In this document: piece by piece, positions 40,769 through 50,800 of the stretch
Layout: each line of letters starts with the position of its first letter
Position numbering within the stretch: the stretch's first letter is position 1
DNA from: Clytia hemisphaerica
Lineage: Eukaryota; Cnidaria; Hydrozoa; Leptothecata; Clytiidae
Direction of reading: 5' to 3'
Assembly (NCBI GenBank): GCA_902728285.1
Contig: CACVBU010000817.1
Location: 372,001-436,000, forward strand
Length of the DNA: 64,000 nt
Program-made: the position numbers and the translations under genes
The notes under the pieces: model-generated
The model's database searches: none
Told to the model about the DNA's origin: nothing
What the model saw: only the letters and a program-made list of their open reading frames with translations

Positions 40769-43178
40769 TCAGAAAAAGACCGATAGTCTGGGTGGCGATC
40801 TCGACTTTGTGGAGAAATGCCTCAGCTTTGTTAATGGTATCCTCCATGAGGGCAATATCGTCGGCAAAAGCGAGTTCTGGTAGAAGTTCAGGAGGGGTTC
40901 TGCGGCTTCTCCTTCTCTTCAATGTTAAGCCATCGGTTGGACCAATAGTTGTTCGGAGTGCGTAGTCAAGACAAACAATAAAGAGGAAGGGAGCCAGGGG
41001 GTCACCTTGCAGGACTCCTGCATCTATCTCGAAGATATCAGTGTTACCTTCTGGTGTTATGACGAGGGCTGACGTGTTTTCATACATAACTTTGATTGCA
41101 GATACTATCTCGGGTGGAATTCCATACGAAGCCAAGATTTTTAGCATCTTTTTCCTATCGATGGAATCAAATGCCTTTTTAAAATCAATGAAGGTGATGA
41201 TGGCTTCTTTTTTGTGATTTTGCAACTCTTCCGTTATTCTTCTCAGTGCTAGAAGATGTGAGGAAGTTGATTTACCAGGGCGGAAGCCGTTTTGGTTTGG
41301 TCTCAGCAAGGTGTCAATTGTTGGACGAATTCTGTTAAGAATGAGTCGGTTGTAGACCTTTGATGCAATTTGGCTCAAGCTTATACCACGATAGTTTGTG
41401 CATTGAGTAAGATCGCCCTTTTCGGGAACTGGGACGATTCCGGATATTCCCCACTCATCTGGGCGTACTCCGTTGAAGGTTTCAATGCAGAATTGCCTGA
41501 GATATTTCTGCGAGTTAGGTAGCTTCCAGACATCTAAGGTCAATCCATCTAGACCTGGAGCTTTATCAGATTTCATTTCTTTAAGAGCTGTCGTAATCTC
41601 GTCCTCAGAAAATTCACCAGTTTTAATATCTGGGTTGATTTCGAACTGCTTGACTGCTGTAAAATCATCCGAATCATTGTTTCTATTCACAGAGAGGAGG
41701 TTTTGAAAGTGATCTTTCCATACTTTAAGGCGATCTTCTCCTTGAATAAATGTAATTGATCTCTTTTTCCCAGACAGTTCTTTGATCAAATTCCAAGCAT
41801 CACGGGAGCTGTTTTGGTTCCCTTTTTCAAATTCAGTAAGAGTTTGATTGATCTTTTCGTCTTCTAGTCGATCATACGTCTGGCGTTGTATATTCTGATG
41901 GTGTTGTACAGACTGCACTGAAGCTCGAAGGGTGTTTGTGCGTGCTGATACCATGTCTTTGTGATCAACGGCAGGGGAATTGCGTTTTTGGCGAGTAGGT
42001 AATTTCTCTTTTCCAACATCGTTACAAATAGAGACGAATGATGAATAAGATTTTTGGGCGATAGGTAAATCGTTGAACTTTGAAGAGATGGAATTATCTA
42101 CTGCGACCGCAAGTTCGTTATCGTATCTCAGTGCTTTCCAAAAAAGATTTTTAGATGGTGCAGTTTTAGGGGCACGAAGACTCAGTCTAATTTTAGCTGA
42201 AACGATATTGTGATCACCACCAATAGTCACGGATGATGTATGAGCTTGACAGTCACGGAAGCTGTTTCTCCAACGTTTTCGGTATAAGATGAAGTCGATT
42301 TGGGCCAAGTGACCGGCTGGATGTCTCCACATCCATAGTTTTCGCTCCGGTTTCTGGAACAGTGTGTTGCCTGCTAGAAGGTTGTGTTCTTTTAGGAATT
42401 CTTCCATCAATTCACCATTTCGGTTGGCAACTTGATGATAGGAGAATTTGCCAGTTATCCGTGCATTGAAATCTCCGCCAATGATGAGGTTGCTGTGAGG
42501 AGGTACGGTTGATATGACATTGCTCAATTGCTCGTAAAAAGTTTCAACTTCCTCAATCGAAGCATGATTGTGAGGTGAATAGCAGCTGATAATAACCGTT
42601 TTTGGGTTACCACTGAAGGTAGCAATCAGGATGCGGTCGTTCACCTTTTTGATGGAAGAGAGTAGTGGTAGTAAAGATTTCTTGACTGTGAGGCCAATCC
42701 CACCGATTGTGGCGTTGATGTCGTTTTTGTACGCTGATGCTGTGAATAAAATGCTTTTACCAATATCATAACTAATTAGTTCAGGGTCGTTCTCTTTGTG
42801 AAGGATGCGGTGCTCTTGGATACAAATCAGCTGCAGGTTGAATTTGTTAATGTGAAGATCAAGTTCATTACGAGCAAAATTCGAATTAAGCGAGCGACAA
42901 TTTAAAGTCCCAATGTTATAAGATCTTTTTAATCGAAAGATCCCTTTTTTGGACGAGAAGTCGGAGTTTGGCCGTCCATTCAGATTTAGGCCAGACTCGT
43001 CATCAGTAGCCGTTGAGCTGACACTCGACCTATTCAAGGGCAGAGAGTCACGGGCTTTAACCGTGGTGCTGTTTCCGAACTTCATCATGTTTTCTAATAG
43101 CTGGTATAGCTGTGATGCTTCGCTAGAACTCTCACAGGCGCAGTGTCTTTCTTGAGAAGAGTGAAGTTCCCCTACCAT
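40677..43178 (-). CDS. LINE ORF: AP endonuclease and reverse transcriptase
   Basis: 833 codons. Endonuclease: IGTLNCRSLNSNFARNELDL, ICIQEHRI, IIGGDFNARI, GHLAQIDFILYRKRW and GGDHNIVSAKI, the usual N/E/D/H set. RT: SDKAPGLDGLTLDVWKL, PVPEKGDLTQCTNYRGISL, NQNGFRPGKSTSSHLLALR, ITFIDFKKAFDSIDRKKM, AGVLQGDPLAPFLFIVCLDY and ELAFADDIALMEDTINKA (FADD box). The start is the first ATG, 260 bp inside the element; an earlier start is possible because the 5' leader has no strong ORF1. The frame ends prematurely at 40677 inside an (ATTC)n run. Confidence 0.85.
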   Translation of the reverse strand: MVGELHSSQERHCACESSSEASQLYQLLENMMKFGNSTTVKARDSLPLNRSSVSSTATDDESGLNLNGRPNSDFSSKKGIFRLKRSYNIGTLNCRSLNSNFARNELDLHINKFNLQLICIQEHRILHKENDPELISYDIGKSILFTASAYKNDINATIGGIGLTVKKSLLPLLSSIKKVNDRILIATFSGNPKTVIISCYSPHNHASIEEVETFYEQLSNVISTVPPHSNLIIGGDFNARITGKFSYHQVANRNGELMEEFLKEHNLLAGNTLFQKPERKLWMWRHPAGHLAQIDFILYRKRWRNSFRDCQAHTSSVTIGGDHNIVSAKIRLSLRAPKTAPSKNLFWKALRYDNELAVAVDNSISSKFNDLPIAQKSYSSFVSICNDVGKEKLPTRQKRNSPAVDHKDMVSARTNTLRASVQSVQHHQNIQRQTYDRLEDEKINQTLTEFEKGNQNSSRDAWNLIKELSGKKRSITFIQGEDRLKVWKDHFQNLLSVNRNNDSDDFTAVKQFEINPDIKTGEFSEDEITTALKEMKSDKAPGLDGLTLDVWKLPNSQKYLRQFCIETFNGVRPDEWGISGIVPVPEKGDLTQCTNYRGISLSQIASKVYNRLILNRIRPTIDTLLRPNQNGFRPGKSTSSHLLALRRITEELQNHKKEAIITFIDFKKAFDSIDRKKMLKILASYGIPPEIVSAIKVMYENTSALVITPEGNTDIFEIDAGVLQGDPLAPFLFIVCLDYALRTTIGPTDGLTLKRRRSRRTPPELLPELAFADDIALMEDTINKAEAFLHKVEIATQTIGLFLNAGKTKVMHINPSSNNTIHSFIERRRHRKG

Positions 43179-43436
43179 TGACCATAGTATGGTTCATCTG
43201 CCAGGCGAACGAGCAACAGGAACTGGAACATCGATTTGTAGATGACCACCCCCTGAAGTAGAAACCATTCCTGCCTCCCGAATTGAGTATCACTATATTC
43301 GTCAGGCCTCTCCCCTTCGACCTGTTCGGTTAGGTAAAACCTGCCAGGAGTAAACTCCCGCCGACATAGCTCTCCGGATCATTAAAGCACGCAAGCAACC
43401 CCACCGCGTCAAGGTTTAGCGATAAGGGGTGAATGA

Positions 43437-43445
43437 AGTATGGAA
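43437..43445. repeat. Target-site duplication of the LINE, right copy
   Basis: AGTATGGAA, matching 40093-40101 exactly. The interrupted exon resumes immediately (AGGATCATGATATTCCATTG…) and ends at a GTATTC donor at about 43540. Confidence 0.8.
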
Positions 43446-46400
43446 AGGATCATGATATTCCATTGAAGAGAAGTATTGCATTTGAAAGCAAGAAGGTGCA
43501 CCAGCAACATTTGGAGGAGTGTACTCTTACTGGAGATGAGGTATTCTAAATCAAGAAATTTATATTTAAAAATGTGAAAATATATATTTCTTAGCACAAG
43601 GCACATAAGTCGTGACGAGAATTATTTTAAAATACTCATGGAGAGAAAAGCAAAATAAAGAAGCTTGGTAGTCTAAAACATTATTTTGTCTATTTGTGTT
43701 CAGTTATCCTTGCTTGAGGGACAAGATATGAATGGTACAGTTGGTAGAAAGAATTTTGACAATCTTAAAAGTAAGCATTTCAATAATTCTCAACAGTTTT
43801 AGGATCTGTAGCACCAGAAAATCTCTTTACAGTGTGTAACGAAAGAAGAAATCTTTAGCCTTTGCTACCAAATTTCTTTCAATTTTTGAATTTCAATTGT
43901 GATTGATAATCCAATGTTTTTTACTGTAATACCTATCAAAATGTCTCCTATTTAGGTTCCAGCCCAACAAAAGACACACAAGCTGAAAAGAATGTTGATT
44001 TAATTAGAATTTTATTTAAATATGCTAAATATATTTTGTCTATTTATAGAACCAAGTCCTATCAAACCTGTTAACGAAAGACAAAGTTTATATGAAAACA
44101 ATGATAAAGAATATGAAAATGGTTCTAAGGTGAACATCAGTCTCTATAAAATTTCTGTGGGAAAATCTTTTGACATTGGTAGTTTCAAATTTCAGTTTTA
44201 AATATTCCATTTGGAAAACCAATTGATTCCATTCATTTTTAATGATATTAAAAATTTTGTTGTGAATTTTTAGCAGGGAGCAAAACACTTTTTAACGTTC
44301 CTAAAAGATGAGTGTTTTTGACAAAAAATAAGGGGTATTTAAAAATGGTTGATTTTTGACAAAATTTGCCAAATTCTCCAATTCGCTTTCTAAGGTATTC
44401 CTTTTAGAAATATTTATTTAAATTCGATTGATCCTTTTAAATTTAAAAATATCACTCACACTATTTTAGACGGTGTTTGATAATGTTGATGTTAACATGA
44501 AGGTGAGTGATATGACTGAAGATAACCAAAATATTGACTACCACGATTGCGTTAAGGCTTATGTCATCAACAGAGTTGGTTGAAATCATCTAGATACTAT
44601 GAATGAAATTAGATGATGTTCCAAATGGAGAATTTCTATTTGACAAAGATGACCATAAACAACAACGAGCCAATTATATCACATTGGTGCAGCGAATCCT
44701 TGTCCAAGACATTAAATGCCTAAGATCAATGGAAAATTCAGTTGTCAAGCATATACCCCACAAACATTCCAAAGAAATGTCGAAAAAATGTCAAATGGTA
44801 TGTGCATAGAATTTGAATTAAGTTAAATTAGTTTGAAAAAATATTGAAAATTGCATCTGAAAATTGGATTTTAAGAGTAGAGATGGGGTTATCCCTGTAC
44901 ATGTGACATAAGAAATATTTTTAACATACAGCTGAAAGAAATTTTACACCAGTAAAGGTAAAAAACACTAAGAAAAGCTCTTACATATATTTTCATTCAG
45001 AATCTCTTGGGCATGGTTTATGAAAATGAGAATGATTCTGACGGAATTGCCCGGATTCTGAAAGATTTTCAACAATATCAACCCAAAAGTGTGATCAATG
45101 ATGAAACCTACCTTGGAGCTCTAGCTGTTGTTGGAGACCAATTATCAGTTGAGCGAGCCATCAACTCTCAATTTCAAACTGCAAATGGATTTACCCCAGA
45201 AGAACGACTGGATGGGATGCATTTTGAAATTGCAGATTTCCATACTGAGATGAAGTTCATGCAGGTTGGTTAGAACTTTTTACTATATTTTCTGAAACGC
45301 AAAATAATCATCTTCAAGTATCAGTATTACAGGTTGCAACAAGCTAATATTTCTAAATATTTTAAGGTTTGCTTCAATCATTTCTGCTCAACAACTTCCA
45401 CAGATAAATGCACCTTGGGAACAGATAAGATCCTCATTAATCGAAGAAACGTTGTCACTGAAGTTAAGAAGAATTATGCTGCTTGCAGGCAGTTTTTAGA
45501 GGTATTAAATTTCTTATTTCAAGATTTGGTACAAACTGCCAAATCAAGATTTTGTTGATATTTAAGTTCCTTAGCTTCTCAAAAGTTTGTAAAATTCAAA
45601 TCAAACCCCTAGAATTCCCTTCTTAAAGGTGGAATTAGATGCTCGCACAATAGCTGCAGCTCTTGTTGAATTGTCAATCAAAGATGTTGAGCTGCCAGCA
45701 GACGATGACAATAGAGCCAAACAGAAATTTTTGAAAGATCTAGCTGAGAGAATTGTGGACAAATATATTTTGAAATCTGACCAGCTGAAAGATTTTCTCA
45801 AAATGAAAAATTTGCAAAAACAGGTATTCAAGTTGCTTTGAGAAGAAACTCTTCATAAAATTTACTGGAAAGTTTCAAAAGATTCTAGCACACAACCAAA
45901 ATCAATATTTAAATCATTTATTCATGATTTTTAGAGATTTCTAGCTAGGTTTGCATTTTTTTCAGCAGCAATCAAGTGATACTGATGAGACGGACGAAAA
46001 TGGTCGTTTTAAATGTCGATACCCTGGATGTAAGCAGGCGTATCAAAATAATGGGAAATTCAAAAGAGATCACGAACTGAAGGTATTTTCCCTATGGCTA
46101 GATTTTTTTATCAACATATACCTTAAGGAAACTGATTTTGATAAGGAGAAAAAATGATCAAAAAAATTTAATTTTTATTTAACTTGGATAGCATTTACTA
46201 CTTTATTCTGTGGTGGTAAATATATAATTTTGATTATGTATATAAAGTACATAATAATCCTATATCATAAAAACAATGTCCCATACACATAAAAAATATA
46301 TTCATTTCCATAAAACTATAAAGTATGAATATTGTGATTTTTTCACTGTAGAAACATGGTTGCTGCAAAGACATCAATTGAGAATGATAAAAGCAACGAT

Positions 46401-47029
46401 GACATGTTCAATTATCAATGTAGTGTTATGGAATTCATAATCTTAATTAGAAATTTCAAAGATGCTATCAGTGAAGGAGATGGTGACCGAATTATAAGAT
46501 CATGGAAGTTCACGCTACCATACATGAAAGTTGATGGAGCAGGAAGTAGGAAGTATGCAGTGGAAGGCTTTCATCTACTCTGCCAAGGGTAACTGCACTT
46601 TTATCAGAGCGAGATGCATACAGATTAGTTTGGAACCGGTCTGTCAAGAAAAAAATGGTTTTGGTAAGCAAATTTTTAATAAAGATAATTAACCTTATGG
46701 AACCAACTTTGACCAATTCTAGTAGGCAGCAAAAACCCTGAAAATGTTTTGATTTCAAGGTTAGAACTTTATTTTTAACTAGGAGGACTGTCAATTCATT
46801 TTCTTTTTCAATCAAAAATTAGTATTTGACATGAAAGGCAAATCTTTTCTGAAAGCTTGCTTGGCATGGTAGGTTTTTTTTGAGAGAAATACCATGATGG
46901 TAAAGAAAAAAGTTTCAAATTTGTTACACGGCAAAAAATACTTAGTTTCCGAATCATTATTACTCCGGATAACATCTAGTAGTCTAAGTTTTCCTAATTG
47001 TATTCCTTAGATAAAGCGAACTTCGTAAA

Positions 47030-47275
47030 TTAGCAGGAAACGTACCCCTAAGTTTTCCTATTTCGGAAATATTTAACTAAGTTATCCGATGTCGCCTAAC
47101 CGAGTTTTACAACTTCAGAAATATTTGACGAAGTTATCCGATGTCGCCTAACCGAGTTTTACAACTTCGGAAATATTTGACGAAGTTATCCGACGTGACT
47201 TAACAGAGTTTTCCATCTTCAGAAATATTTGAATTGAGTTTCCCGATGTCGTTTAACTTTAAGTTTCCGGATTTT
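47030..47275. repeat. 52-bp tandem repeat, about 4-5 units
   Basis: The unit GTCGCCTAACCGAGTTTTAC, AACTTCGGAAATATTTGACG, AAGTTATCCGAT starts at 47091, 47143 and (changed) 47195, with degenerate units on both sides. Spacing is exactly 52 bp. Confidence 0.8.
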
Positions 47276-47664
47276 TCCGTAGATGTAAGATAACCGAAGT
47301 TATCCGATTTTGGGGAACATTACGGATAAAATACCTTATTTCGCCGGAAAACTTATGATATTTTCTGATATCAGGAGTTTTCCTCAGTTCTAATAACTTT
47401 TCAAGCTAATGATAGCGGAGTACGGATATCTTTGTTTTAAAGGTATAAATGTGCAGTGAAAATGACCAATAGAAAAACTAATCTTCACGTGACCATAATT
47501 AATTTGGATTGCTGTCGGCTCTCTCGATTAGGCAATTTTAAGCGGAAAAGAAAGTTTACTAAAGTATGTAAGATGAGTTTTTCCACACAATGTAACACGA
47601 GAAACGTTTGAATAGTATGTCATTTTTAGATATATCTTTAGTTGATTTTATATTAAAAAAGTTG

Positions 47665-47800
47665 TAAATATTAGTTATATACATTGTGTTATTGTTAAAA
47701 TATAATAATGATTTGATGTTATAAATATTAGTTATATATACATTGTGTTATTGTTAAAATATAATAATGATTTGATGTTATAAATATTAGTTATATACAA
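47665..47800. repeat. 57-59-bp tandem repeat, about 2.4 units
   Basis: taaatattagttatatac, then attgtgttattgttaaaa, tataataatgatttgatgtt starts at 47665, 47722 and 47781 with a 2-bp (TA) length difference between units. Confidence 0.8.
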
Positions 47801-47841
47801 AAGAAATACATGCGTTAATCCATGCTGTTAAATAAAAAATT

Positions 47842-50800
47842 TTACGAGGCAGTCTCTTCGATTGGCTGAATAAAGATGCGTGGTAAATTTTCCGACGGCT
47901 CTCGTGTCGACGGTGGACCATCCACACGATACAATAATTTGCCACTCCGCTCCGGCTCGATCCGTTTTAAAAGATTTTCAAACTTTTCACTGCGCCAGGT
48001 AAGTTTTCGACGGGTGAGAGTTTTTATGATTTTGTCGTCAACGTCCGAATCCTCGTCCGTGATCACATCTCCAGATATAGAATTTATCATCTCCTTTTCT
48101 TCTTCGTCGACGTATTGTAACAGACAGGTGTTCACCAATTTTGGCAAGCTCTTTGCAATCTTTCAAAGAATGATTCAAAACTAAAATAGAAATACAAAAG
48201 AAAAATAACTAACTTGAACAAAAACAAAAGTGTGAAATTGACACGCCTACTTGTGGAAAATCTAAGTTCTAGCGATAATGTATAGTATATACAAAAGAAA
48301 ACTCATGTAAGTTGAAAATGTAAGTTGAAGTATAAATTGAAAATATAAGTTGAAAGAAAAATGTAAAATATATAAGTTCTATTTACCAGCATGCCAGGAA
48401 ATTGATATTGTGATGGTCCTGAACACAAAAGAGCTTGAGCTTGAAGTTGAACAAAGTTTGATTGATTAGAGGTGCTAGGTAGCTTAAGAGCTAACTGACA
48501 TGAATGATGTAGCCATCTTGAATTGATTTGAAAATTGAGTTTGAGAGATGTTAACTCCTCAAAAGCTAGTTGACAACTGATGACAAAAAACAAAGTGCTG
48601 GTTTTGTATCAAAAAGCAAAGTGGACAAAAATTATAAAAAACAAAGTTGATATGTAATAAATTATGAATAAATAAATTATTTTTTGTGTATAAATTATAT
48701 AAATTATTTTAAAATTGAATTGTGTGTAAAATGCAGAACAAAACAAGGGACAAAGACCAGAACAAAGTGGACATGCAAGAAAACTTCCAAAATGTGTCTA
48801 GAAACTTAGGAAAGCTCTGTCCACATGTGGCAAAAACATAAAGACACTGAAAAACACAGAAAACTTAAATATGTATATTTTTTGTAAATTTTGAATAAGA
48901 TAAAAACATTTTAACCAGACCAAAACATAATAAATGAAATTTTGCATTTCATGAATTTCTTTAGTTTACACTGCCCGGCCGGCATATGCAAAATTTCAAT
49001 TGCTCAAGTTATCAATATCACTTATAATCAATTCATGAAATAAAGGCAATTCATCCACAGGGTGTATCATAACCAAACCACGTACTGCACGAAAGGTGGT
49101 ACGATTGAAACTTTCTGTGTGGTTACGATATTCGACTTGGCACCTTCGAATACGATCATCCTTGCTTGTTTCGACGCTTTTGATTTTTCCATATTGATAT
49201 GTGTTGCATAACTGGCTTTCCTGCTTTAGGAAAAGTACAATATCACCAACTTTCAAATTAAATGTGTTATCAAACCATTTTGGCTGATGCATAAGCTTTG
49301 GCAGATGAACGGTCAGCCATACTTCAAACCAGGCATTGAATAGCTCCTCATTTTGTTTGAGAAACTTGTCGGGTTTTGAGGTGATATTGACAGGAAATGA
49401 AGGACTCCTGTTATTGTTACGACCTAACAGAAGTCGGTTTGGAGTTAAGATGTCGGAGACTTCAAACTCTGAATGTCCATAGAGGGCCAGTGGTGCGTCG
49501 TTGATGGTGTTTGACAGCTGGCTGGCGACGGTTTCCCATTGAAGCACGGAGAAACGATACTTGTCAAAGTTGATGTTGAGTGATTTCTTGATTTCCTGGA
49601 TTTTCCGCTCCACCTTGCCATGCATGTGATGACCGGATACAGGACAGGTTTGAAAATCGACAAGAACATCTTGAAACAGGCGGTTTTGGATATCCCGAAA
49701 GGAAAGTTTAAGCGTTCCGCATCCCTTGACTAGTTGACTTCCCTCGTCAGGTAGTAGGTACTTGGGATATCCAACTTCGCTGGCAAATCGTGTAAATGAT
49801 AAGATGAATGCTGGCGTACTATAATCATCCATGATCTTGATCTTTGTAACGGATGTTGTTGTGCAGCAAAAGATTACCATCCATATTTTGATTGTGGTAC
49901 GTTTGTGGAAGTTTGAGTATGAAGTAAATGGTCCACACAAATCCACTTGTGTTGAATAGAATGGAGGGGCGATGTTCAAATTGTTGTCTGATATTGGTCC
50001 CATTTCCACATTGATTGTTTTCTTTGCAATGTATCGGCATCTTTCACAGCGTCTTCGGACGAGTTTGACAAGATCACGACCATCAATGATGTAAGCCATT
50101 TGAAGAACATAACGGAGAACAGTTTCAACTCCAGCATGTTTGGCAACTGGATGGTTCCAATGGACATGATCGATAACGCTGTAGGCAATCGGTGAGTGTC
50201 TGTCCACCAGTGGTACGAAGAATGATGATGGGGTGAGGTCAAGCATTATGTTGGTGAGCTTTCCAGTTGCTGTCACATTGTTTGTAGATAGAATTCTGCC
50301 AGTGTAATGTAAGATTCCATCCTTCATTGTTGAGATTCGTTCATACTTCTTTTTCAATGAGAACGCTTGTACTTCCTCTGTTGCTTTAGTGAAGGAGTAT
50401 TGAAAAGTTGATTTTTCACATGGTTGAAGAGCGATACGTGACAATCTTTTCTTGCGACATGCAAAGTTTGATACAAATTGAAATATCGTGCTCATGATTG
50501 CCAATGATTTTGTCCAACCATACTTCATTGGGTTCACAAGGTACTCTGAGAAGTCGAACCGTTCATTTATGGACGACAAGTGGATGGATGGAGGTATAGT
50601 GATTGGATCAACAATTGGGAGAATCTGTTCTTTCTTTGCAGCTTTGAGTTCTTCATTTGTGAGTTTGACTTGATCGACAGATTTCACGGGGAAGGTATCC
50701 TCAGGATCATGCATCCAATCAAACCCGTTGAACCAAGTTGAATTTGATGATACATCAGAAATGGTTGTACCTCTCCTAGTTCCAATGTCTGCGATCATAT

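Larger units (their letters stand above)
40102..43436 (-). mobile_element. Non-LTR retrotransposon (LINE, endonuclease + RT), about 3.3 kb, near full length
   Basis: The minus-strand element is flanked by 9-bp AGTATGGAA duplications. The 5' end (43436) starts a GC-rich leader containing GGTCGAAGGGGAGAGGCCTG. The 3' end (40102-40116) is a short (TATG)n microsatellite instead of poly-A, as in RTE-related LINEs. It encodes an AP endonuclease and an RT in one long frame (43178-40677), then a C-terminal frame (40768-40202) after one frameshift. Clade placement (RTE/RTE-X-like) is from the C-terminal motif and the microsatellite tail and is tentative. It is GC-richer than the flanks and little decayed, so young relative to its host gene. 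Confidence 0.8.
39149..46663 (+). pseudogene. DUF6589-family multi-exon gene, interrupted by a LINE
   Basis: Recognisable exons: 39149-39816 (Cys-pair zinc domain), about 40021-40101 joined to 43446-43539 across the LINE, 43704-43769, 44051-44138, 44470-44813 (VFDNVDVNMKVSDMTEDNQN), 45001-45264 (AVVGDQLSVERAINSQFQTA), 45367-45501 (STDKCTLGTDKILINRRNVV), 45629-45823, 45966-46082 (C2H2: CRYPGCKQAYQNNGKFKRDH), and 46355-46663 (RNFKDAISEGDGDR, SERDAYRLVWNRS). Motif order matches DUF6589 proteins I know from cnidarians. Asp in FDN, Asp in GDQ and Glu in the DLHLEQLN motif (seen in the 2755-3532 copy) suggest an RNase H-type triad (inference). Lesions: tandem duplication in exon 1, the LINE, a TGA and a frameshift near 44579-44605, and frameshifts near 46365 and 46590. 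The 3' end is missing. Confidence 0.7.
46664..47841. other. Spacer with two tandem arrays, no gene
   Basis: It lies between the 3' break of the DUF6589 gene and the 3' end of the minus-strand WR-box gene. It holds the 52-bp and 58-bp tandem repeats listed separately; the rest is AT-rich. The expected last exons of the DUF6589 gene (GRN…DLHLE…) are absent. Confidence 0.4.

Noticed and set aside
40398..40965. Plus-strand frames inside the LINE and the BEL element
   Set aside because: Shadows of the long minus-strand retroelement frames, which have the catalytic motifs.
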